64,000 nt of DNA, from NCBI RefSeq assembly GCF_003350475.1, contig NZ_QQAV01000012.1, positions 94,524 through 158,523 on the forward strand, read 5' to 3'. Of the stretch, positions 24,370 through 32,260 are shown piece after piece. Each line of letters begins with the position of its first letter. Position 1 is the stretch's first letter. Below the pieces are notes generated by a model. The model was not told the DNA's origin. It did not search any database and saw only the letters and a program-made list of their open reading frames with translations. Source of the stretch: Pseudacidovorax intermedius (GTDB lineage: Bacteria; Pseudomonadota; Gammaproteobacteria; Burkholderiales; Burkholderiaceae_C). The translations under genes were made by a program, and so were the position numbers.

Positions 24370-26466
24370 TCAGAAATCGACGCGCAGGCCCACCTTCACG
24401 CTGCGGCCGGGCAGCGGCGCGCGGGGGTAGACGGTGGTGGTCAGGATCGATGTGGCGCTGTAGGCCAGCTCGTTGCCCAGGTTGTCCACCCGCGCGTACC
24501 ACAGCAGGCTGGCGCGCTGCACCTTCATGCGGTAGCCGAGCGAGGCGTTCCACAAGGTGTAGCTGTCCGTGGCCCGATCAGTGGCCGGCACGCGCTTCTG
24601 CCCGGCGTAATGGTCGAAGCCCACGCGTGCGCTCCACGGGCCGCTGGTCCAGGCCAGCGTCGCGCCCACGCGCACCGGGGCGATGCGCGGCAGTGGCTCG
24701 CCGGTGTCGGTGTTGGTGGCACGCACGGCGTCGGCACGCCACTCCAGGTCGAGCTTGCCACCGGCCAGCGGGCGCAGGCCGTCGTTGCCCAGCAGGCGCA
24801 GGCTGCCACTGGCCTCGATGCCGGTGAAGCGTGCCCGCACGCCGCGGTAGACGTATTCGGCCAGCAGTTCCTCGTCCAGCGCGGCGGCCAGGGCTTCTTC
24901 CGAGCTACCGGCAAAAGACTCACCCTCGTCGTTGCGCAGGTTGCCGGTGGCCGTCAGGCCGATGTAGTTGCGGAACTTCGACCAGTAGGCGTTGAAGCGC
25001 GCGTTGTGGGGCCCGGACTTCCACTGCGCGCCGATGTCGGCACCCAGCGAGCGCTCCTTCTGCAGGTCGGTGTCGCCCACCTCCCAGGCCGCGGTGGCCA
25101 CGTGGGGGCCATTGGCGAACAACTCGTAGTCCTTGGGGGCGCGCTCGGTGTAGGCCAGGTTGCTTGTGATCTGCCACTGCGGCGCCACGTTGTAGAGCAG
25201 GCCGAAGGAGGCGCTGTGGGGGTTGAAGCTGCGCTCGCCCAGCGCAAAGCGGCTGATGCTCGGGTCGTCCGGATAGCCCTGCGACGACACCTTCACCCGC
25301 TCGGTGCGGGCGCCGAAGCTCAGCTTGCCCCAGGACAGCGGCAGTTCCTCGTACAGGAAGAGCGCATCGCTTCGCGTGCGGCTGTGCGGCGCGAAGGCCT
25401 CTTCGCCGTCGGCGGCGAAGCGCGTGCGCTCGCTCTGCAGGCCGATCAGGCCCTCGAAGCCCGCGATGGGACGGTGGCGCGCCTCGATGCGCAGGTCGTT
25501 GCCGTTGTTGGTGAAGGTGGTGCCCGGCGAGCCGCCTTCGTACTCGGTGTGCCTGTAGTCGGTGTGGCTGGCCTTGGCATGGATGCTCGTGAAGAAGCCG
25601 CCGGGGCGCCATTCGCCTTCGATGGCCTGGCGCTGCTGGCGCATGCCGATGGTGACGTCGTCCTCGGCCACGGTGCCGTAGTTGCTGCGGTAGTCGCTCA
25701 CCGAGGCGCCGATCCAGCCCGCGCCGCCGAAGAACAGCGTGCCGCCGACGGCACCGCCACGGCTCTCTGAGGCCGAGTTGCAGATGCGCTTCTGCAGCAC
25801 GTTGACGCCGCCCTTGCCGCACTCCAGCCAGGTGGGCGCGCTCACGTCGTCGGCATGGCGGCGGAAGGCGTCGACATGCAGCGCGAAGCGGTCGTTGCCG
25901 CCTTCGAGCACCACGGCACCGCTGCCTTCCTTGCTGCCGCTGGCGTAGCTGGCATCGGCGCGACCGCCGAAGCCGTTGATCGGTTCCGTCGGGATGCGGT
26001 TGTCGATCACATTGACCACGCCGCCCACGGCGCTGCCGCCATAGAGCAGTGCGCCGGGGCCGCGCAGCACCTCGATGCGGTCGGTGACGAGGGCATCGGT
26101 GGGCACCGCATGGTCATAGCTCAGGGCCGAGGCATCGATCGAGGCCCCGCCGTTGGAGAGGATGCGGATGCGGTCGCCGTCCTGGCCGCGGATGGTCGGC
26201 CGGCTGGCGTTGGGGCCGAAGTAGGTGCTGGAGACGCCGGGCAGGCCCTGCAGCGTCTCGCCCAGCGTGGACTGGCTGCGGTAGAGCAGCGCGCTGCCCG
26301 ACAGCGCCTCGACCGGCGCGATGGATTCGGCCGCGCCGAGCGGGTTGCCCGTGACGGTGATGGTGTTCAGCGTGGCGCCGTCAGCGGCGGACTGGGCATG
26401 GGCCAGCGTGGACAGGGCGAAGAGAACGGCCGCGCCCACGGCGTGGCGATGGAATTGGGGAGTCAT
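24370..26466 (-). CDS. TonB-dependent outer membrane receptor, ZnuD-like
   Basis: A 698-residue TonB-dependent receptor with a signal peptide ending AHA|QS, a TonB box-like NTITVTG, a plug domain (GETLQGLPGVSSTYFGPNASRPTIRGQDGDRIRILSNG, IEVLRGPGALLYGGSAVGGVVNVIDNRIPTEPI) and a 22-strand barrel ending in VKVGLRVDF. The plug sequence strongly resembles the ZnuD-type zinc receptor family. An extracellular loop carries a Cys pair (ECGKGGVNVLQKRIC) near residue 225. The start is the ATG at 26466. It follows a small His-containing protein gene by 82 bp, mirroring the pair just upstream. Zinc as substrate is inferred from similarity; no Zur box was found by eye. Confidence 0.85.
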   Translation of the reverse strand: MTPQFHRHAVGAAVLFALSTLAHAQSAADGATLNTITVTGNPLGAAESIAPVEALSGSALLYRSQSTLGETLQGLPGVSSTYFGPNASRPTIRGQDGDRIRILSNGGASIDASALSYDHAVPTDALVTDRIEVLRGPGALLYGGSAVGGVVNVIDNRIPTEPINGFGGRADASYASGSKEGSGAVVLEGGNDRFALHVDAFRRHADDVSAPTWLECGKGGVNVLQKRICNSASESRGGAVGGTLFFGGAGWIGASVSDYRSNYGTVAEDDVTIGMRQQRQAIEGEWRPGGFFTSIHAKASHTDYRHTEYEGGSPGTTFTNNGNDLRIEARHRPIAGFEGLIGLQSERTRFAADGEEAFAPHSRTRSDALFLYEELPLSWGKLSFGARTERVKVSSQGYPDDPSISRFALGERSFNPHSASFGLLYNVAPQWQITSNLAYTERAPKDYELFANGPHVATAAWEVGDTDLQKERSLGADIGAQWKSGPHNARFNAYWSKFRNYIGLTATGNLRNDEGESFAGSSEEALAAALDEELLAEYVYRGVRARFTGIEASGSLRLLGNDGLRPLAGGKLDLEWRADAVRATNTDTGEPLPRIAPVRVGATLAWTSGPWSARVGFDHYAGQKRVPATDRATDSYTLWNASLGYRMKVQRASLLWYARVDNLGNELAYSATSILTTTVYPRAPLPGRSVKVGLRVDF

Positions 26467-26548
26467 GAGGAAGCTCGTTGAATTCGAAAGGACGTGCCGC
26501 CACGGCCCGCACGGGGCGGTCGCGGCAGCGTCGAGGAAGCACGGGAAT

Positions 26549-26962
26549 TCAGCGAGCGCAGGGCGGACCGCGCGCATCGAAATGCACGGTCCATCGGTAG
26601 ATGGCGCGGACCTGGAGGCAGGCGAAGGTGGCCGCGGGCAGCGCCACCGGCATCAGCACCAGCGGCACGCCCGGCAGGCCGGCGCCGTGCGACAGCACGT
26701 CGTACAGCCGGCATTCGGCATCGGTCTTGTCCGCGAACAGCGCATGCAGCCAGGCATGGCGCGGCGCCTGGAGGATGGCGCCGTCAGTCGGTACAGCGGG
26801 CGCGACGGATGCTGCGGATGTCGTGGCAGTCGTGCGCCAGGCGACATGCGGATGCTTGCCCGGCGCATGCAGGGTGCCATGCACGAGGCCGAGCGTCGTC
26901 GTCACCCACACCGCGATCAGCAGTGCGAGCGCGACGAAGCGCGACGGCCTGGAGCGAGTCAT
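26549..26962 (-). CDS. Small membrane-anchored protein, DUF2946-like (copy 2)
   Basis: A 137-residue protein with an N-terminal membrane or signal segment (FVALALLIAVWVTTTLGLVHG), then HGTLHAPGKHPHVAW, HAWLHALFADKTDAECRLYDVLSH and a C-terminal hydrophobic part ending RWTVHFDARGPPCAR. It shares the order H-TLH, LF-D--D--C-L-D-L-H and RW---FDARGPP with the protein at 29241-29666, so the two are paralogues. Each lies directly upstream of a TonB-dependent receptor. His/Cys content suggests metal handling in the periplasm (inference). Confidence 0.7.
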   Translation of the reverse strand: MTRSRPSRFVALALLIAVWVTTTLGLVHGTLHAPGKHPHVAWRTTATTSAASVAPAVPTDGAILQAPRHAWLHALFADKTDAECRLYDVLSHGAGLPGVPLVLMPVALPAATFACLQVRAIYRWTVHFDARGPPCAR

Positions 26963-26981
26963 CCGCGTAGGTTCCGGAAGA

Positions 26982-29162
26982 TCAGAAGTGCGTGGTCATG
27001 CTGACGTACAGGCTGCGGCGGGTGCCGTACTGCGGCGCGCCCACGCCGACGCCCGTGCCGTCGCGCAGCAGGTACTTCTCGTCGAACAGGTTCAGCACCG
27101 CGATGCGGCCCACCACGTCATTGCCGTCACCGTACTTCCAGGTGTGGGAATAGGCGGCATTGACCACGGTGTAGTGCGGCAGCGCGGCGCTGTTGGGCGC
27201 GCCGCCATCGGGCGTGCGCCGCAGGCCGCTGCCGTAGATCAGGTCGCCGCTGACCTGGTCGGCACCGAAGCGGTAGCTGGCGCCCAACGAGGCGGTGTAG
27301 GTCTGGTCATGGTCCAGGTACACGTAGTGGTCGGCGATGTAGCTCAGCTCGTCCGCACCGAAGAGCGACTGGCTCGACACGATGTTCTTGCCCATCGCCT
27401 TCTGGTGGGCCAGGTTGGCATAGGCGGCCCAGTGGTCGTCGCTGTAGCGCGCCGACAGTTCCAGCCCGCGCGCGAAGCCCTGCGCATAGTTGAAGGGCGA
27501 CAGGATCAGCGCCTGGCCGAACTGGCCTTCGTCGAGCAGGTTGTCGATGTGCTTGTAGTACGCATCGGCGGACAGCGACAGGTGCTCGCCCACCTTCTGG
27601 TCCACGCCCACGTCGAAGTAACGCGAGCGCTCGGCCTTCACCGGATCGGAGTTGGCCACCTCGGGCTGATTGGTGGTGCCGGTGTAGAGGTTGATGCTCT
27701 GCTGCGAGGCCAGCTCTTGCGGCGGCGGCGTGAAGTAGCGCGCGAAGCCGGCATGCAGCGCCGTGCTCTCGGTCGCCGCATAGGCCAGGTTCAGCCGCGG
27801 GCTCCACTGATGCTCCTTGGTGAAGGCGTTCACGCTGTCGTAGCGAAGCCCGTAGTTGAAGGTGAGCCTGGGGTCGATGCGCCACTCGTCCTGCAGGTAG
27901 AGGCTGGCCAGCTCGCCCGTCTTGCCCGAGTTGTCGTTGATGAGCACCGGCGTGTTGCCCGCCTGGGCGCCCGAGTCGTCGACCGGAAACACGTTCACGG
28001 CATTGTTGCTGCGCGTGTTCGCGCGTGTGTACAGGCCGCCGAAGCGCAGCGTGTGGGCGTCGTTCAGCTTGTACGAGGCATCGCCCTGCAGGCCGCTGGA
28101 CGAGTTGGAGCGCAGCGTGTCCGAAGCCACGCCGTTGTAGATCAGGTCGCCCACCGGATCGGGCAGATAGTGCAGGCTCGAATACTGGTGGAAGGCCGAG
28201 AGCTGGAAGTCCAGCGCGCCCAGCGACTTCTGGTAAGACAGCGCCACGAAGCGCGTGCTCTCGTTCTGGCGCTCACGCACGTTCGACGAAGGCAGGCCGT
28301 TGTAGCCCGAGCCCAGGTCGCTGAAGCCGGCCAGCGAGAAGGCCGGCGTCTGGTTCGGGTTGGTCGGGATCTGGAACTTGCCGTCGTAGCTGCCGAACAT
28401 CAGGCCCAGCCGCGTGTCGTCGTCCAGGTAATACGAGAAGTTGCCGAAGGTCTTGCCCTGGCGGGTGCGGTCGTTCTGGGCATTGAGCGTGGGCTGCGGG
28501 TTCTCGATGCCCTGGCTGTTGCCCACGCCACTGGCCGAGAGGTAGTAGCTCAGGTTGCCCTTGGTGCCGTACACCGAGCCGCTGCCTTCCAGCGTGTCGT
28601 GGCTGCCGATGGTGAAGCCCAGCGAGCCGCCGGGCTTGCCGAAGCCCTGCTTGGTCTGGATGTCGACCACGCCGGCCGTGCGCAGACCGTACTGGGCCGG
28701 CAGCGCGCCGGTCAGGTAGGTGATGGCGTCGATGTAGCGGGTGTCCAGCGTCTGGCCAAAGCCCGAAATGCCTTCGGGCAATTGCACGCCGTTGATGCGG
28801 TACTGCACGTTGCCATGGTCGTCACGCACATGCAGCGAGCCCGAGGCCTTGGAGTCCTTGGCCACGCCGGGCAGGGTGAGCAGCACGTCGTCCAGCGGCG
28901 TGGCGTCGCCCTTGCCCAGCGCGCCGATGGCGCTCTGATCGATGCGGTAGACGGTGGCGCCCGTCTCGGGCGAGAGCTCCATGCGCGCCTTCTTGAAGCG
29001 TTCCGAAGTGACCTCGACGGTGGACAGGGTCTGGGTCTGGGCGTGGGCTGCCCCGTTGGGCACCGCGTTGCCCTGGGCTGGGGCATCCTGGGCAAAGGCG
29101 GGGGCGCACAGGAGCGCGAGAACGGCAATGCCGATGGCACTGCGAGGGAAATTCTGGGTCAT
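26982..29162 (-). CDS. TonB-dependent outer membrane receptor
   Basis: A 726-residue receptor with a signal peptide (SAIGIAVLALLCAPAFA|QD), a STVEVTSE TonB box-like segment, a plug (PLDDVLLTLPGVAKDSKASGSLHVRDDHGNVQYRINGVQLPEGI, AQYGLRTAGVVDIQTKQG) and a long barrel ending RSLYVSMTTHF. The plug and the first barrel strands differ from the ZnuD-like receptor, so the two are not recent duplicates even though their small partner genes are related. The ligand is not evident. It is preceded after 78 bp by the small DUF2946-like gene copy 1, and followed after 19 bp by copy 2. Confidence 0.85.
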   Translation of the reverse strand: MTQNFPRSAIGIAVLALLCAPAFAQDAPAQGNAVPNGAAHAQTQTLSTVEVTSERFKKARMELSPETGATVYRIDQSAIGALGKGDATPLDDVLLTLPGVAKDSKASGSLHVRDDHGNVQYRINGVQLPEGISGFGQTLDTRYIDAITYLTGALPAQYGLRTAGVVDIQTKQGFGKPGGSLGFTIGSHDTLEGSGSVYGTKGNLSYYLSASGVGNSQGIENPQPTLNAQNDRTRQGKTFGNFSYYLDDDTRLGLMFGSYDGKFQIPTNPNQTPAFSLAGFSDLGSGYNGLPSSNVRERQNESTRFVALSYQKSLGALDFQLSAFHQYSSLHYLPDPVGDLIYNGVASDTLRSNSSSGLQGDASYKLNDAHTLRFGGLYTRANTRSNNAVNVFPVDDSGAQAGNTPVLINDNSGKTGELASLYLQDEWRIDPRLTFNYGLRYDSVNAFTKEHQWSPRLNLAYAATESTALHAGFARYFTPPPQELASQQSINLYTGTTNQPEVANSDPVKAERSRYFDVGVDQKVGEHLSLSADAYYKHIDNLLDEGQFGQALILSPFNYAQGFARGLELSARYSDDHWAAYANLAHQKAMGKNIVSSQSLFGADELSYIADHYVYLDHDQTYTASLGASYRFGADQVSGDLIYGSGLRRTPDGGAPNSAALPHYTVVNAAYSHTWKYGDGNDVVGRIAVLNLFDEKYLLRDGTGVGVGAPQYGTRRSLYVSMTTHF

Positions 29163-29240
29163 GGGAAGTCACTGGCGAATCGATGGACAGGCCGCACCGC
29201 CCACGCAGGTGCGGGCGGCGGTGGCCTGGGCTCAGGAGAT

Positions 29241-29666
29241 TCAGCGAGTGACGGGCGGACCGCGCGCGTCGAAGAGCGCCACCCAGCGCCGCAGCGCCTC
29301 GCCCTGCATGAAGGCGAGCACCCCCGCGGGCGGCAGTGTGGGCAGCGTGAGCAGCACGATGGTTGGCGTGGCCGCATCGTGCTGAAGCTGGTCCAGGATC
29401 AGGCAGAGCGCGCTGCCGTCCTCATGGTCGTCGAACAGGGCCGCCAGGCCGTGGTGCGCGGCATGCGCGAAGGGCTCGGCGCCATGGGCATCAGCCGCAT
29501 GGCCACGATCCGGGGCAGGCGCATCGACCGCAACCGCGTGCCCGCCACCCGCATGCATGTGCAGGGTGCGGTGCATGAGCCCTAGCGCCGACGCGAACAC
29601 CAGCACCCACGCCAGCGCGATGGCCAGCGCAGGCGAGGCGGTCGGGCGAAGCAAGCGGGGCGGCAT
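29241..29666 (-). CDS. Small His-rich membrane-anchored protein, DUF2946-like (copy 1)
   Basis: A 141-residue protein with an N-terminal hydrophobic segment (ALAIALAWVLVFASALGL), a His-rich stretch (HRTLHMHAGGGH, RGHAADAHGAEPFAHAAHH), then ALFDDHEDGSALCLILDQLQHD and a C terminus RWVALFDARGPPVTR. It is a paralogue of the protein at 26549-26962 with more histidines. The histidine runs are consistent with binding Zn, Cu or Ni in the periplasm (inference). It lies 40 bp downstream of msrA and 78 bp upstream of a TonB-dependent receptor. Confidence 0.7.
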   Translation of the reverse strand: MPPRLLRPTASPALAIALAWVLVFASALGLMHRTLHMHAGGGHAVAVDAPAPDRGHAADAHGAEPFAHAAHHGLAALFDDHEDGSALCLILDQLQHDAATPTIVLLTLPTLPPAGVLAFMQGEALRRWVALFDARGPPVTR

Positions 29667-29706
29667 GCGGGCGCGAGGTTTTTCGGAGGTGCAGTGACGG
29701 AGGGCC

Positions 29707-30267
29707 TCAGCCCTTCTTCACCCGCTCGGCAAAGGTCTTAAGGAACTTCTCGACCTTGGGCGCCACGACGAAGGCGCAGTAGCCCTGGTTGGGATGCTTG
29801 AGGAAGTAGTCCTGGTGGTAGTCCTCGGCCGGCCAGTAGCGCTGAAGCGGGCCGATCTCGGTCACGATGGGCACGCCGCCATAGGCCTGGTGGGTCGCCA
29901 GCTCGGCCACCACCTCGCGCACCGTGGCCAGCTGGGCCTCATCGGTGGTGTAGATGGCGCTGCGGTACTGCGGGCCGACGTCGTTGCCCTGGCGGTTCGG
30001 CGTGGTCGGGTCGTGCACGACGAAGAAGATGTGCAGGATCTCGCGCAGGTCGATGACCGAGGGATCGAACTGCACCTTGATCACCTCGGCATGGCCGGTG
30101 GTGCCACTGCAGACTTGCTCGTAGGTGGGATGGTCAACATGCCCGTTGGCATAGCCGGACTCCACGTCCAGCACGCCCTCGACGCGGTCGAACACGGCCT
30201 CGGTGCACCAGAAGCACCCGCCGCCGAGGACGATGGTCTGCAGCGATGCGGATGGGGTCTCGGACAT
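29707..30267 (-). CDS. msrA: Peptide methionine sulfoxide reductase A
   Basis: Reduces methionine-S-sulfoxide in proteins. The 186-residue product has the MsrA signature with catalytic cysteine, IVLGGGCFWCTEAVFDRVEGV (about residues 15-35), followed by YEQVCSGTTGHAEVIKVQFDP, VVHDPTTPNRQGNDVGPQYRSAIY and AEDYHQDYFLKHPNQGYC, which supplies a probable recycling Cys. The start is the ATG at 30267. It is divergent from the TetR gene, with the TetR-type operator between them, so it may be a target of that regulator. Confidence 0.95.
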   Translation of the reverse strand: MSETPSASLQTIVLGGGCFWCTEAVFDRVEGVLDVESGYANGHVDHPTYEQVCSGTTGHAEVIKVQFDPSVIDLREILHIFFVVHDPTTPNRQGNDVGPQYRSAIYTTDEAQLATVREVVAELATHQAYGGVPIVTEIGPLQRYWPAEDYHQDYFLKHPNQGYCAFVVAPKVEKFLKTFAERVKKG

Positions 30268-30336
30268 GGCGCTTCTCCTGGGCAAACCGGCGATTGTGCC
30301 GCCTCGCCTTGACGCCTGCAGAATCGGCGGCCAATA

Positions 30337-30360
30337 ATTAATAACCAACCGGTCATTAAT
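30337..30360. promoter_or_regulatory. TetR-type operator (24-bp interrupted palindrome)
   Basis: Ten-base arms ATTAATAACC and GGTCATTAAT flank a 4-bp centre (AACC); nine of ten arm positions are complementary. It stands out in an AT-rich pocket midway between the divergent msrA (start 30267) and tetR (start 30380) genes, 20 bp before the latter. The ACC/GGT core is typical for TetR-family sites. Autoregulation by the adjacent TetR protein is the simplest reading (inference). Confidence 0.75.
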
Positions 30361-30379
30361 TTCGCTTTCCTCCCCGCCC

Positions 30380-31081
30380 ATGGGTTCCTCCCCCTCCCTG
30401 CCCTGCCGACTGCGCGACGCCATGACCGGCGCCAAGCGCGCGCGCCGCAAGGAGGCCCGGCCGGGCGAGCTGCTGCAGGCGGCGCTCGACCTGTTCGTCG
30501 AGAAGGGCTTCGCCGCCACCCGGTCGGAAGACGTCGCCGCGCGTGCGGGCGTCTCCAAGGGCACGCTGTTCCTGTACTTCGGCTCCAAGGACGAGCTGTT
30601 CAAGGCGGTCGTCACCGAGAACCTGGCCGGCCGCTTCACCGAGTGGAACCAGGAGTTCGAGAGCTTCGAAGGCAGCAGCCCCGAGATGCTGCGCTACGCG
30701 CTGAACACCTGGTGGCAACGCGTGGGCAGCACGCAGGTGTCGGGCATCAGCAAGCTGATGATGAGCGAGGGACGCAACTTCCCCGAGCTGTCGGCCTTCT
30801 ACCACCAGAGCGTGGTGGCACCGGGCAATGCGCTGGTGCGGCGCATCCTGGAACGCGGCATCGCCCGCGGCGAGTTCCGCGCCATGGACCTGGACCAGGC
30901 CGTGCATGCGGTGGTGGCACCGCTGCTCTTCATGATCCTGTGGAAGCATGCGCCCGAGGTGTGCGGCGGCGCGGCCGCGCTGGATCCGGCGCGCTATCTG
31001 GCCGCGCAGGCCGATCTGCTGCTGCACGGCATGTGCACCCGCCAGGGGCTCGCCGCGGACGGCGGCGCGGCAGGCTCCTAG
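30380..31081 (+). CDS. TetR-family transcriptional regulator
   Basis: A repressor of 233 residues from the ATG at 30380, or 219 from the ATG at 30422. The N-terminal DNA-binding domain is clear: ELLQAALDLFVEKGFAATRSEDVAARAGVSKGTLFLYFGSKDELFKAVV. The ligand-binding half is helical (TWWQRVGSTQVSGISKLMMSEGRNFPELSAFYHQSVV, LDQAVHAVVAPLLFMILW). It heads a same-strand series pcm-like, rhodanese, tolC. TetR regulators next to tolC usually control efflux (family knowledge), but no RND pump genes lie here. Confidence 0.9.
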   Translation: MGSSPSLPCRLRDAMTGAKRARRKEARPGELLQAALDLFVEKGFAATRSEDVAARAGVSKGTLFLYFGSKDELFKAVVTENLAGRFTEWNQEFESFEGSSPEMLRYALNTWWQRVGSTQVSGISKLMMSEGRNFPELSAFYHQSVVAPGNALVRRILERGIARGEFRAMDLDQAVHAVVAPLLFMILWKHAPEVCGGAAALDPARYLAAQADLLLHGMCTRQGLAADGGAAGS

Positions 31082-31122
31082 AATCCCGGGCTTTGTCCGT
31101 TCTGCGTCGCCCCGCCCCCACC

Positions 31123-31794
31123 ATGACCGCCTCCCTCGTCACCGATCCCCTGCGCTTCAACATGATCGAGCAGCAGATCCGCCCCTGGAATGTGCTCGAC
31201 CTCGAGATCCTGGAACTGCTGACCGAAGTGCGCCGCGAAGACTACGTGCCCGCCGCCCACCGCAGCATGGCCTTCTTCGACATGGACATCCCGCTCGGCG
31301 ACGGCCCCGGCCAGGTCATGCTCTCGCCCAAGATGGAGGCGCGACTGCTGCAGGACCTGCAGATCAAGAAGACCGACTCCGTGCTCGAGATCGGCACCGG
31401 CTCCGGCTACATGGCCGCCCTGCTCGGCGCCCGCGCCGCCCGCGTGCTGACGCTGGAGATCGACCCCACGCTGGCCGCCACCGCCGCCCAGACCCTGCAG
31501 CGCAACGGCGTCGGCAATGTCGAGGTGCGCCACGCCGACGGCGCCAAGCCGCTGCCCAGCGGCCCGACCTTCGACGTGATCCTGCTCAGCGGCTCGGTCG
31601 CCCGCATTCCGCAGAACCTTCTGGGCTCGCTGAACATCGGCGGCCGGCTGGCGGCCATCGTCGGCGACGAGCCGGTGATGCGCGCCCATTTCGTCACCCG
31701 CACGGCCGAAGGCAAGTGGGACACCCAGGAGCCCTGGGACACCATCGCCCCCCGCCTGCTGAACTTCCCGGAGCCCTCGCGCTTCAACTTCTGA
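31123..31794 (+). CDS. Protein-L-isoaspartate O-methyltransferase-like protein
   Basis: A 223-residue SAM-dependent methyltransferase of the PCMT family: FNMIEQQIRPWNVLD at the N terminus, VMLSPKMEARLLQDLQI, SAM motif I VLEIGTGSGYMAALL, and motif III NIGGRLAAIVGDEPVMRAHFVTR. Betaproteobacterial copies of this type sit upstream of tolC, as here, and lack some canonical Pcm substrate residues, so true isoaspartyl repair activity is not certain. The ATG at 31123 is used. Confidence 0.82.
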   Translation: MTASLVTDPLRFNMIEQQIRPWNVLDLEILELLTEVRREDYVPAAHRSMAFFDMDIPLGDGPGQVMLSPKMEARLLQDLQIKKTDSVLEIGTGSGYMAALLGARAARVLTLEIDPTLAATAAQTLQRNGVGNVEVRHADGAKPLPSGPTFDVILLSGSVARIPQNLLGSLNIGGRLAAIVGDEPVMRAHFVTRTAEGKWDTQEPWDTIAPRLLNFPEPSRFNF

Positions 31795-31831
31795 CCGCCA
31801 CCGACCGCGCCTTGAGCGTCATCCCTTCGCG

Positions 31832-31846
31832 CTGAGCCTGTCGAAG
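31832..31846. repeat. Single copy of the 15-mer CTGAGCCTGTCGAAG
   Basis: Identical to each arm of the inverted repeat at 13561-13604, here without an inverted partner but embedded in CTTCG...CGAAG. It lies between the Pcm-like and rhodanese genes and supports the view that the 15-mer is a dispersed genomic repeat. Confidence 0.65.
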
Positions 31847-31905
31847 CGCAGGGCCGGGACGTCGAAGGAGCGCCAGGGACGGTCTTCCGCCTACCCAGCG
31901 CCACC

Positions 31906-32247
31906 ATGATCGACCAAGTCCCCCCCGCCCACCTGCAAGCCTGGTTCGACCAGGCGCCCGACGCGCCGGCCGTGGTGCTCGACGTGCGCGAGCCCTGGGA
32001 ACTGCAGACCGCCAGCGTGAAGCCCGATGCCGGCTTCACCGTGGTGGCCGTGCCCATGAACGAGATCCCGGCACGGCTTGCCGAGCTCGACCCCGCCCAG
32101 CGCATCGCCTGCCTGTGCCACCACGGCGCCCGCAGCCAGCGCGTGGCGGCCTTCCTGGCTCACAACGGCTACGAGCAGGTCGCCAACATCAGCGGCGGCA
32201 TCGACGCCTGGTCGCAGCAGCGCGACCCTTCCGTTCCCCGCTACTGA
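31906..32247 (+). CDS. Single-domain rhodanese-like protein
   Basis: A 113-residue rhodanese domain with the active-site loop CHHGARS (persulfide-forming Cys near residue 69) and the C-terminal VANISGGIDAWSQQ signature, plus the N-terminal VVLDVREPWE. It can carry sulfane sulfur; partner unknown. It lies between the Pcm-like gene and tolC on the same strand (13 bp before tolC), a common arrangement in related bacteria. Confidence 0.92.
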   Translation: MIDQVPPAHLQAWFDQAPDAPAVVLDVREPWELQTASVKPDAGFTVVAVPMNEIPARLAELDPAQRIACLCHHGARSQRVAAFLAHNGYEQVANISGGIDAWSQQRDPSVPRY

Positions 32248-32260
32248 GCGGCGCACGCCC

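Noticed and set aside
26601..29585. A nearly 1,000-codon plus-strand frame rich in Val, Gly, Arg and His
   Set aside because: It is antisense to the TonB receptor and the small His-protein genes, has no family motif, and has the residue bias typical of complement-strand shadows in GC-rich DNA.
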